Shown piece by piece: positions 54,567-64,000 of a stretch of DNA of 64,000 bases. The stretch is from the NCBI GenBank assembly GCA_037043455.1, contig JAWPHD010001231.1, forward strand, positions 186,001 to 250,000. The letters run 5' to 3'. The position numbers and the translations under genes were made by a program. The first letter of the stretch is position 1. Each line of letters begins with the position of its first letter. This DNA is from Cyrtodaria siliqua. Lineage: Eukaryota > Mollusca > Bivalvia > Adapedonta > Hiatellidae. The notes beneath the pieces were generated by a model, which had not been told where the DNA came from, made no database searches, and worked only from the letters and a program-made list of their open reading frames with translations.

Positions 54567-56173
54567 TTAAGAGTGTGTGTTACAGTGTAGGAACTTCATC
54601 ATCAACGTTAAAAACTGTAACTGCCGGGGTTTCCCAAGGGTCTGTTCTGGGGCCCCTTTTATTTTTAATATACGTAAATGATATTGCTGAAAGCATGCTT
54701 AGTATTACTCGTTTATTTGCTGATGATAGTTCGTTAGCAATTTCCACATCTAATATAGATGACATTGAAGATATTTTAAACCACGACTTATACATGATTA
54801 CTGAATGGTCAAACCAATGGCTTGTCCAGTTTAATCCCAATAAAACAGAAGCAATGTTCTTTTCTTTATCTGAAGATGATCGTCGCCCAGTTCTACACCT
54901 TAATAATATCCACTTGACATTTGTTGATCACCATAAACACCTAGGTTTAACGCTTAGTCATAATGGAAAATGGCACGAGCACATCAAAAATGTTGTTGCT
55001 TCGGCAACAAAGGTATTAGGAGTAATGCAAATGCTTAAATATAAAGTATCTCGAAGAACACTTAATCAGATTTATTTATCCTACATGCGTCCAATCTTTG
55101 AGTATGCTTCCATTACATGGGACGGTTGTACCTTATACGAAAAAGATACTTTGGAAAAATTACAATATGAAGCAGCCCGCATAGTAGCTGGACTAACTCG
55201 TTCTGTATCCATACATCATTTATTAGCTGAAATATGATGGGTTTCTCTTTCCGATAGGAGAAAACTGCAAAAGCTTATTACAGTATACAAAGTTAAATAT
55301 GGAACAACTCCAAACTATATTTCAAATCTGTTCCCACAATCGGTAGGACAAGTGAGCTCTTACAACCTTCGAAATAGTGATAATTATGCCACTACTAATA
55401 TTTAATAACTCGTTTGTACCTTCATCTCTTAATCTCTGGAACAACTTACCAGTAGATATAGGCAATTCAGAATCTATGTCGATGTTCAAGAGGAAACCTT
55501 TAAGTTCTGTTTTTCCAAGTTCAAAAGTTTCTACACACTACTTAACTGGCCAACGATTATTTGCTGTTTTACATGCCAGAATACGAAATTATTGCAGTAA
55601 TCTTAATAATGATCTTTATTTAAACCATTTACGAGAATCATACAATTGCGATTTTGGTTTTGCAGTAGAAGACGCTGAACACTTTTTTTTCAACTGTAAC
55701 TTATTTCGTACACAACGGCTTCGTTTGTTTCAGTCAACTCGTATATTTCACCCATTAAATTTAAATAGAATACTTTTTGGTCGCGAACACTTGTCGGATG
55801 CTCTTCGAAGCAGTGCAAATGTACATAAGAGAAACACAGAGGTTTGCCTAGATTAAGATTTACTTTTGCAACTCATGCTGATTGACTCTCTTCTTTCGAA
55901 CTTGACACAATCTCTATACTTCTTCTTTTTTCCTTTTTACTTTACTAGTTCCTCGTTTTTCTTTCACTACCTTTTCTCTAATCATGATATTATGTGCAAG
56001 TTGTATATATTTACCTATGTAATTGTCTAACTTTGTGTGTATACTATTATGTCGGGAAGGGCATTAACTAATGTTGTAAGAACTTGTAGCCCAACCCTTT
56101 TGCGATTATATATTGGCAATAAAATATGTTTAAATCATATATGTATGTATGAAATTCTATATATATATATATA
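54567..56173 (+). mobile_element. 5'-truncated LINE (CR1/jockey-like) with 36 bp target duplication
   Basis: The insert starts within the RT domain. From about 54,600 it encodes TAGVSQGSVLGPLLFLIYVN, the catalytic FADDSS box at about 54,714-54,731, then LVQFNPNKTEAMFFSLSEDD and HLGLTLSHNGKWHEHIKNVV. A TGA at about 55,236 and a frame change near 55,380 precede the C-terminal part (NLWNNLPVDIG, HLRESYNCDFGFAVEDAEHF with a degenerate zinc motif), open to about 55,856. A 3' untranslated part ends in a TA-rich tail. The 36 bp direct duplication fixes both ends and shows normal target-primed insertion with 5' truncation. Confidence 0.85.
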
Positions 56174-56209
56174 TCTAATATGTGCATGTATGTATGTTTA
56201 TATGTATGT

Positions 56210-57535
56210 AACAAAATTTTACAATTGTCTGTATAAATTATTTTTTGTTAACAAAATGTTCGCCATCAGGCCCGCGATGTTGACCAAAAGTATTATTTTG
56301 TTCTCTAAACATGGATACGATGATCCAACAAATCGGTAACAAAACTACAATATGCGAAAAGGTTAAGCCACCTATGGCATTCGCGTCGGTCGAGTAAGTA
56401 ATAACAACCAAATGTGTTAGCCAAACGGCGGATAGCTTTACATATCAATGTAACCATAACAGTAAAAGTTCTCTAAAAGATAAATTGTTGCATTTTTTAT
56501 TTTTTTTATTTAAATTTTGTACTAATATGTAACAGTAGAATCCATACAAAAATTCAGTTAAATTGTTTATATCTATAACCAAAAAGGGATGTGACCGTCT
56601 AAGTAACTTACAGTGTTAACGAGGCATTAAGACAATTTAGTTTACAAAGTAAAGATAGCTATAGTCCAGTAAATACGACACATACCCATTTAGAACTAGG
56701 GGACGCCTCCTTACGGTCCATTTCATCACTAACCTGTAAACATAAACAGGGGACGTCTTGACTGGAAACCGTTGTCTACCATAAGTGGCCTTATCTTCCC
56801 TGCGGGAGTTGTCCCTCCTAGCCTGATGATAATCAGGTGAAAAGGGCCACCGCCTTACCTCAAACTAGACATGAATGAGCCCCAACATTAAAACACAAAT
56901 ACACTATGAATCGAACAGCACCCTGTTGTGTTTCGTGTTAGGATGCTATCAAAGAGGAACACACGTCTAACTCTGCTGGTTATTTTAATAAGACTAAACA
57001 ATATACACAGTATATACAGGCATGCATATCTACCATCATATATCAATTTACAACAGTGAGAGCAATGCTCTGCAGTCCTCTACGAGTACATGTAGATAGT
57101 ATACGCAATATCATAACACACCCCAGACTGTTCCATGCCCAATAAGTATCAATATGCTGCAAATGGACACGCTGACCACCCCCAAGTCAGCGTGGAACAG
57201 GCATATCCCTCATTCATCCCCAGCAAATACGATATGACATCAAAAACATATCGTAGTTCCGCATTCCTGCACACATCACATACACCACAAGGCCAAACAC
57301 AATGAGGACCGAAGGGTTAACACACGAAATTAGGCTAAATCAGCCGCCGCTGTTGACTCCATCTTTGGCATATATTTAGATACCAAACAGGCCTGTTGGC
57401 AAGGTCTATGCTAATTTCAAAATTCAAAATTACATTTTAAGTCCAGATTCTATTGTACCCATATACGGCAAGACACTCCGCAAGGGGCTTGTTGTATTTG
57501 TTGGTGGAGGGACTATAAACCTTATAATTACACAC
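56210..57535. other. No recognisable feature
   Basis: No coding region, RNA gene or clear repeat structure was recognised. Open frames are at most about 50 codons beyond the LINE edge. Confidence 0.4.
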
Positions 57536-57539
57536 ACGC

Positions 57540-58260
57540 ACACACATCTCATGAAACTTCATAGGTGAACTGCCTGTGGTGAGAGGACGACCACTTAAGA
57601 TTTGAGGTCAGTAGGTCAAAGGTCAAGGTCACCGGCATCCGATAATGAAAAATATTGTCCGCTCCATAACTCCTCTTCCCCAGAAGCAAAGCTCATGAAA
57701 CTTCATAGGTAAACTGCCTGTGTTGAGAGGACGACCACTATTCATTTTGAGGTCAGTAGGTCAAAGGTCAAGGTCACAGGTGCATGATAATGAAAAACTT
57801 TGTCCACTCCATAACTCCTCTCCCCCTGAAGCAAATCTCATGAAACTTCATAGGTGAACTGCCTGAGGTGAGAGGATGACCCCTATTGATTTTGAGGTCA
57901 AATGTCAAGGTCATCGGCGCCCGATAATGAAACAATTTGTCCGCTCTATAACTCCTCTCACCCTGAAGCAAATCTAATGAAAATTCATAGGTGAGCTGAA
58001 TGTGGTGAGAGGACGACCACTTATGATTTGAGATCAGTAGGTCAAAGGTTAAGGTCACCGGAACCCAATAATGAAAAATATTGTCTGCTCCATAATTCCT
58101 CTCCACCTGAAGCAAATCTCATGAAACTTAATAGGTGGACTGCCTGTGATGAAAAAAAGATGGCTCCTATTGGTTTTAAGGTCAGTAGGTCAAGGCCACC
58201 ATTACATGATCATGAAAATCCCATTCCACTCAATCTTTACTCAAACGATAGAGTGGGGAA
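57540..58260. repeat. Five-copy tandem repeat, period about 144 bp
   Basis: CTCATGAAACTTCATAGGTG starts copies near 57,549, 57,693, 57,838, 57,975 and 58,119, with GAGAGGACGACCACT and GTCAGTAGGTCAAAGGTCAA in each. The 113-codon minus-strand frame across it repeats itself and is not a gene. Confidence 0.85.
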
Positions 58261-58437
58261 TGTGGGGGACTGGTAGCGGGGGTCTATTTGTTGCCCCTAA
58301 AAGGCGACAGCTCTAGTTTCTTTTTAGCTAACCTGAGCTCAAGAGCTAGAGGTCTAATATTTTGCATATAACATAAGCCTCTGGTACTCTACCAAGTTTT
58401 TGAGATTCAGACCCTATAACCATTTATACGCTTATTG

Positions 58438-58545
58438 GGTATGAACAGACGGATACAACCATCCAACCAGTTTTGGCCCCGTTGTCTGTCCCCACCATTG
58501 GGGTCATAACATAACTAAACTGGTGAGATCCTCACCCTCATAATA

Positions 58546-58587
<42 letters not shown>

Positions 58588-58650
58588 TGAACAGACGGAT
58601 ACAACCATCCAACCAGCATTCGCCCTAGGGTCTATCCCCACCCGTGGGGA
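58438..58650. repeat. Duplicated segment flanking a TA microsatellite
   Basis: ATGAACAGACGGATACAACC occurs at about 58,441 and 58,587, flanking an uninterrupted AT dinucleotide run at about 58,549-58,584. Confidence 0.85.
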
Positions 58651-58716
58651 CATGCCCCTGTGCCATATCTTGGACATTTTTGAGATCCCCACCCTATACT
58701 CATATATACACTTATT

Positions 58717-59035
58717 AGGCCAGAACACTTTAATGTGAGTGTGGGAAGTTGTTGATCTAACTCTTATATGAAATTATAACTCATAAGCTTGTTTGACTTT
58801 TTTTTAAAATCTTTTCGAAGATTATTAGGTGAGTGATTCAGAGGCATTAATTTGGCCCTCTTGTTTACATATTTTTTTTTAGGCCAGAACACTTTAATGT
58901 GAGTGTGGGAAGTTGTTGATCTAACTCTTATATGAAATTATAACTAATAAGCTTGTTTGACTTTTTTTTTAAAGTCTTTTCGAAGATTATTAGGTGAGTG
59001 ATTCAGAGGCATTAATTTGGCCCTCTTGTTTACAT
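58717..59035. repeat. Near-identical direct repeat, 154 bp twice
   Basis: Copies at 58,717-58,870 and 58,881-59,034 begin AGGCCAGAACACTTTAATGT and end GGCCCTCTTGTTTACAT; they differ by only a couple of bases. The end resembles the CTCTTGTT terminus of the hairpin-ended elements. Confidence 0.9.
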
Positions 59036-59484
59036 AAAAAATTTAACAAGTTGATTGCCAAACATCTGCATTGATTCTGATCAAAGAATGCATTTTGTTT
59101 AAACATAAACTTGCTCGCTTGAGTGACCTTGCTAATGAGACTATGATTTTACAATGAATTGAGTCAATAGCCAATGGTCTGAGGTAAGTCATTTTGTACC
59201 AGAAATGTATTAATTCTCAGAATTAAATTGACATTGGAATTCATACAGTTTGATAGATTATAAATTATGGTCCAAATTCACAACCTTGTGAAACACCTAC
59301 AGTACAGGATCAATAAACCTTTTTTTATCAAGGTTGTATTTATGTGTAGCAATGTGACTGTGTAGATAAAAGAGGACTCCCCACTTACCCCTAAATCTTT
59401 TAGAAATGTTTAACGTTTTCAATATCACAATAAAAAGACAAACTGACAAAAGTTTTAAAAAAATACCTCCGTATTTGTGTTTTT
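59036..59484. other. No recognisable feature
   Basis: AT-rich spacer between two repeats; nothing recognised. Confidence 0.4.
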
Positions 59485-61694
59485 AGCTCTACTGATCAGA
59501 GATCAGCAGAGCTTATGCCGTGGTGCGGCGTCCGTCGTCCGTCTGTCCGTCCGTCTGTCCGTTAACTTTTATTTGTAGCGACTACTCCTCTGAAACTACT
59601 GGATGGATATTCATAAAACTTTACAAAAATGTTGCCCATGAAGTCTAGTTGATCCTAGCAAAAATTCATGTTGATGTGAAATCCAAGATGGCCGCCAAAG
59701 CTAAAAATAGATTTTTTAAATACAAGTTCGTAGCGACTACTTCTTGAAAACTATAAGTGATATTGATATGGGACTTTTTCTAAAATGATCAGCATGACAT
59801 GATGTTGGTCCTTGTCGAAAATCGTTTTGATTTGACGTTAAACATGGCTGCCAGCGGCCATCTTTGTTTACATAGAGTTATATAATGAAAACTTGTAGCG
59901 ACTACTCCTCTGAAACTACTTGACGGATTTTCATGAAACTTCACAGGAATGTTGCTCTTGATGTCTAATTGATCCTAGCAAAATTTCAGGTCGGCCGGAA
60001 ATTCAAGATGGCCGCCACGGCTAAAAATACAAGTTTGTAGCGACTACTTCTTGAAAACTATAAGTGATATTGATATGGGACTTTTTCTAAAATGATCAGC
60101 ATGACATGATGTTGGTCCTTATCAAAAATTGTTTTGATTCGACGTTAAACGTGGCTGCCAGCGGCCATCTTTGTTTACATAGAGCCATATAGTAAAAACT
60201 TGTAGCGACTACTCCTCTAAAACTACTTGGCGGCTTTTCATGAAACTTTACAGGAATGTTGCTCTTAATGTCTCATTGATCCTAGCAAAATTTCAGATCG
60301 GCCAGAAATTCAAGATGGCTGCCACAGTTAAAAATAGATTTTTAAAAAATAAGTTTGTAGCGACTACTTCTTGAAAACTATAAGTGATATTGATATGGGA
60401 CTTTTTCTAAAATGATCAGCATGGCATGATGGTTATCCGAGTCAAACATTATTTTGATTCGACATTAAACATGGCTGCCAGTGGCCATCTTTGTTTACAT
60501 AGAGTTATATAATGAAAACTTGTAGCGACTACTCCTCTGAAACTACTTGACGGATTTTCATGAAACTTCACAAAAATGTTGCTCTTGATGTCTAATTGAT
60601 CCTAGCAAAATTTCAGGTCGGCCGGAAATTCAAGATGGCCGCCATGGCTAAAAATAGATTTTCAAAATACAAGTTTGTAGCGACTACTTCTTGAAAACTA
60701 TAAGTGATATTGATATGGGACTTTTTCTAAAATGATCAGCATGACATGATGGTTATCCGAGTCGAACATTATTTTGATTCGACATTAAACATGGCTGCCA
60801 GTGGCCATCTTTGTTTACATAGAGATATAATGAAAACTTGTAGCGACTACTACTCTGAAACTTCTTGACGGATTTTCATGAAACTTCACAGAAATGTTGC
60901 TCTTGATGTCTTATTGATCCTAGCAAAATTTCAGGTCGGCCGGAAATTCAAGATGGCCGCCATGGCTAAAAATAGATTTTCATGCAAGTTTGTAGCGACT
61001 ACTTATTGAGAACTATAAGTGATATTGATATGGGACTTTTTCTAAAATGATCAGCATGACATGATGTTGGTCCTTATCAAAAATCGTTTTGATTCAACGT
61101 TAAACGTGGCTGCCAGCGGCCATCTTTGTTTACATAGAGTTATATAGTAAAAACTTGTAGCGACTACTCCTCTGAAACTACTAGGCGGATTTTCATGAAA
61201 CTTTACAGGAATGTTGCACTTAATGTCTAATTGATCCTAGCAAAATTTCAGATCGGCCAGAAATTCAAGATGGCTGCCACAGTTAAAAATAGATTTTTAA
61301 AAAATAAGTTTGTAGCGACTACTTCTTGAAAACTATTAAGTGATATTGATATGGGACTTTTTCTAAAATGATCAGCATGACATGATGGTTATCCTAGTCG
61401 AACATTTTTTTGATTCGACATTAAACATGGCTGCCAGTGGCCATCTTTGTTTACATAGAGTTATATAATGAAAACTTGTAGTGACTTCTCCTCTGAAACT
61501 ACTTGACGGATTTTCATGAACTTCACAGGAATGTTGCTCTTGATGTCTAATTGATCCTAGCAAAATTTCAGGTCGGCCGGAAATTCAAGATGGCCGCTAC
61601 GGCTAAAAATAAATTTTCAAAAAACAAGTTTGTAGCGACTACTTCCTGAAATCAAAATCAATCAGTAGAGCTTCAAGGTCATTGACCTCTTGTT
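59485..61694 (+). mobile_element. GATC-type hairpin-ended element, uninterrupted
   Basis: This is the cleanest copy of the family in the window. The 5' hairpin (AGCTCTACTGATC, AGA, GATCAGCAGAGCT) is at 59,485-59,513, a GTCCGTC/GTCTGTC microsatellite at about 59,528-59,562, then about six 320 bp units (one shortened), and the 3' end at 61,660-61,694 with ATCAGTAGAGCTT, the GGTCA/TGACC hairpin and CTCTTGTT. It has no protein-coding capacity, so it must depend on enzymes from elsewhere if mobile. Confidence 0.8.
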
Positions 61695-61699
61695 ACATC

Positions 61700-62050
61700 T
61701 TATTATCATTAACAATTAAAGATACAGCTTTTCCGAAGCATTTACCCGCAGCTCTTGTATTTATCCTTTTTTTGCAAGTAAAATAAAAGACGCAGCTATC
61801 AAACACCTTTCTTAAAAAATACGCAGCCTTCAATATAAATACGCAACTTTTGTACACATTTCTTACAAAAAAATCAGCTTTGGACAAAACTATGCAGCTA
61901 AAGTGTAAAATACGCAGCATTGCGCAGCCTGCTTATAAAATTTCGCAGTTAATCACAAAAAAAACGCAGCTTTAGGATGGAGTGCTGCGTAATAGCTATG
62001 TTTTAGCTACGTATTTTTCAAAGCTACGTAAACATTTGACAAGGGGAGCA
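61700..62050. repeat. Degenerate ACGCAGCTTT repeats
   Basis: Words such as TACGCAGC and CGCAGCTTT recur about ten times, resembling 19,110-19,460. Minus-strand frames of 75 codons are repeat translations. Confidence 0.4.
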
Positions 62051-62135
62051 TGCGCATTAAAGATTGACGGCAAACAAAAAATAATTGAACACATAACTAG
62101 ATAAAGACTTCAAACGCCAAAGAGAAAGTAAAAAC

Positions 62136-62473
62136 TCACTTCATAGTAGGTCATTTCAACTGATCTACATCGTCCAGAATCTTCCTTTTGAATTAAATCA
62201 TGATTTCTGCTTGGCTTATCCAAAAAGAGGTCCTCAGTGGGTAATTCAGTCATCTCATCAGTCACGGGACCGTAATATGTATTAATAGACTGGATACTAT
62301 TGCAATTCCTTATACAAAAACAGCTAAGGTAAGCACCTGCTGGTAAGATTTTGTTGTATAAAAACGTATAATTGCAGTATGTTTTACCCTCAATGTCAGT
62401 GTTTCTTGCGAGTTTTGTAGATGAAAACTTTTGCAATAATTGAATAGAATTTGGACGCGCAAAAATACACTAG
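62136..62473 (-). other. Possible isolated exon
   Basis: A minus-strand open stretch of about 110 codons starts after CGCTAG and ends TACTATGAA^GTGAGT, a good 5' splice site. The translation is non-repetitive and hydrophilic toward the end (VTDEMTELPTEDLFLDKPSR, NHDLIQKEDSGRCRSVEMTY), resembling a cytoplasmic tail. There is no ATG start near its 5' edge and no family was recognised. It could equally be chance. Confidence 0.25.
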
Positions 62474-62689
62474 CGGTGTTTTTACGTCATTGGTTAGAGC
62501 ACAAATTCAGTATGGTGGCACGAATCTATAGGACAAAGAGATACTCAGAATTATTGAATGTAACACTTAGGTGGTATTTAATTACCAATGGAGTAGCAAT
62601 GTATTAGAAAACAAAAGCTTTCATTTTACTGCTTGACTATAATCAGCAGATATTTTTACTGTTTATGTACTAGGAGTCCATCAAGACGA

Positions 62690-63260
62690 TTTGTTTGTAT
62701 ATATGTTTTTATGCCCCCTTTCCCGCATATGGCTTTGCACAGGCTGTCGGTCGGTCCATAATCTTCTTGTCTTTGCGAGAACTCAAGAACAGCTGGCACT
62801 ACAAACTCGAAACTTGCCAGGAATGTTTGTGTCATGATGTAGTTGTGCACCTCCCCTTTTGGGTAGATTCGCGTAAGAAATGTGGTTGCCAGGGTAACAA
62901 AACATATTAAAAAATGTCGGTCGGTCAGTCGGTCGGTCGGTCCATCCCAAAATCTTGTCTTTGTGATAACTCAAGAATGGCTGGCACTACAGACTCGAAA
63001 CTTGGCAGAATTGTTTGTGTCATGACCTACTTGTGCACCTCTCCTTTTGGGTAGATTCGCATAAAAATGTGGTTGGCATGGTAACAAAACTTGTAAAAAA
63101 TCACTAAAAATCGCTTGTCTTTGTGATACTCAAGAACAGCTGGCACTACAAATGCCAAACTTGGCAAGAATGTTTGTCTCATGGTGTAGTTATACACCTT
63201 CCCTTTTGGGTAGATTCGCATAAGAAATGTGGTTGCCATTGTAACAAAACTTGTAAAAAA
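62690..63260. repeat. Three-copy tandem repeat, about 160-190 bp
   Basis: ACTCAAGAACAGCTGGCACT (or a close variant) occurs near 62,779, 62,969 and 63,127, each followed by CTTTTGGGTAGATTCGC and GTGGTTGCCA. A GGTCGGTC microsatellite lies at about 62,918-62,942. Frames of 63-71 codons on both strands are repeat translations. Confidence 0.8.
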
Positions 63261-63329
63261 ATCACTAAAAAATGTTTGTTATTTTTTAAAACTATTTTTT
63301 TCCATAGGAAACCTTGGCTGATGGGTTCA

Positions 63330-63500
63330 ATTTTATAATTCTTTTTTTTATTTATTTTTATTTTATTTTATTTTGTTTTTGATTTTAAATATTTTTTTTC
63401 TTCTTTTTTTTCTTCTTTTTTTTTCTTCTTTTTTTTTTCTTTTTTCTTTTTTTTCTTTTTTCATAGATTTTTATTTTACTTTCTTTTTTCTTTTGCTGGA
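63330..63500. repeat. T-rich low-complexity tract
   Basis: About 170 bp of T with scattered C, A and TTTTCTTC repeats, similar in character to 31,690-31,862. Confidence 0.9.
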
Positions 63501-63696
63501 TCAGTTTATCATAGAGTTATAGGGAAGAACTTCAAAAATCTTCTCTGAAACTACAAGAGATAAAGGTTTAATTTTATTTAATATCAGCTTTTGGATCCTC
63601 TACCAAGTTTGTTCAAATGGTGAACCTTTGGTCAGATTTGGGCCCCGCCCCGGGGTATCCAGTAGAACGATACAGGCCCACTTGGGCCTATTGTTT
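63500..63696. repeat. Repeat unit ending in a GGCC-type 3' terminus
   Basis: One unit of the 3350-4540 family is followed by CCAGTAGAACGATACAGG, a GGCCCACTTGGGCC hairpin and TATTGTT at 63,657-63,695, a variant 3' end of the hairpin-ended family. Confidence 0.6.
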
Positions 63697-63753
63697 TTAA
63701 TATATATAAGTATGTTGTGATGTTTTTTTTATATTTAAACCTAAATGACAGTA

Positions 63754-64000
63754 TTAATTTAAAATTAGGTTCGCAATGGCATCTGCAGAATTTTTCCCAA
63801 GTTTAATAATATCATCTAGATAGACGAGAACTTCTTTCCAATTTAGGCCGTTTAGGACCAAATGCATTGCACGCATGAAGGTAGCAGGGGCGTTACAGAG
63901 TCCGAAGCCCATACGCGTATGCTCAAATAGACCATAACGAGTTACAAAAGCAGTTTTTCTCATACTGTCCGTATCTAACTCGATTTAGTAGTAACCTTTC
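63754..64000 (-). pseudogene. pol: Ty3/Gypsy LTR-retrotransposon reverse transcriptase fragment
   Basis: On the minus strand, KTAFVTRYGLFEHTRMGFGL and CNAPATFMRAMHLVL are followed by the catalytic VYLDDII, a typical Ty3/Gypsy RT core. Upstream, in the same frame and running off the window edge, IELDTDS is preceded by a stop (TAA) where the family has a coding residue. The frame ends at 63,754 shortly after the YLDD box, so the fragment is truncated or decayed on both sides as seen here. Confidence 0.85.

Overview
The window is invertebrate nuclear DNA, most likely from a bivalve mollusc. That is an inference from the style of the repeats: hairpin-ended elements with GTCCGTC-type microsatellites and 145-165 bp or 320 bp internal arrays, a tRNA-derived SINE, and CR1/jockey-like and RNase H-bearing LINEs. 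No complete host gene was found. At most two short stretches (16.3 kb and 62.1-62.5 kb) look like possible isolated exons.

Layout. 1-7.4 kb: decayed tandem repeats followed by featureless AT-rich DNA. 7.4-13.8 kb: a hairpin-ended, Helentron-like element filled with 320 bp repeats. 13.8-21.3 kb: decayed repeats, two minisatellites and a MITE-like element. 21.4-23.0 kb: a minus-strand hAT/DUF4371 transposase pseudogene. 23.0-52.1 kb: one RNase H-bearing LINE (I/Ingi/Nimb-like) on the plus strand, broken by two large insertions. The first (23,704-33,025) is a 9.3 kb element with CCCCTTACCAAA terminal inverted repeats and no visible transposase; it holds a SINE, a 44 bp minisatellite and two nested hairpin-ended elements. 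The second (34,057-51,414) is a 17,358 bp Polinton/Maverick, a virus-like DNA transposon. 52.1-64 kb: duplications, a 5'-truncated LINE with a 36 bp target duplication, another hairpin-ended element, more tandem repeats, and a Ty3/Gypsy reverse transcriptase fragment at the right edge.

The Polinton is the centrepiece. It has about 275 bp terminal inverted repeats and a 6 bp ATATAT target duplication inside the RNase H domain of the LINE; removing the element and one target copy restores the LINE reading frame exactly. It carries protein-primed family B DNA polymerase, rve integrase, A32/FtsK-type packaging ATPase, a double-jelly-roll-type major capsid protein, a candidate penton/minor capsid protein, several membrane or coiled-coil proteins, a small zinc-binding protein and a small OB-fold-like protein. 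No adenovirus-type protease was recognised. Polymerase, integrase, ATPase and major capsid each carry stops or frameshifts, so this copy is decaying, but several smaller genes are intact. A second LINE on the minus strand, with an uninterrupted 743-codon reverse transcriptase, has split the polymerase gene and looks younger than the decay around it.

Most notable: a tandem triplication inside the polymerase C-terminal region; an iteron-like array next to the right terminal repeat only; a tiny ORF with a PPxY motif overlapping the last gene as ATGA; and a set of hairpin-ended element families whose 5' hairpin stem and 3' subterminal inverted repeat change together.
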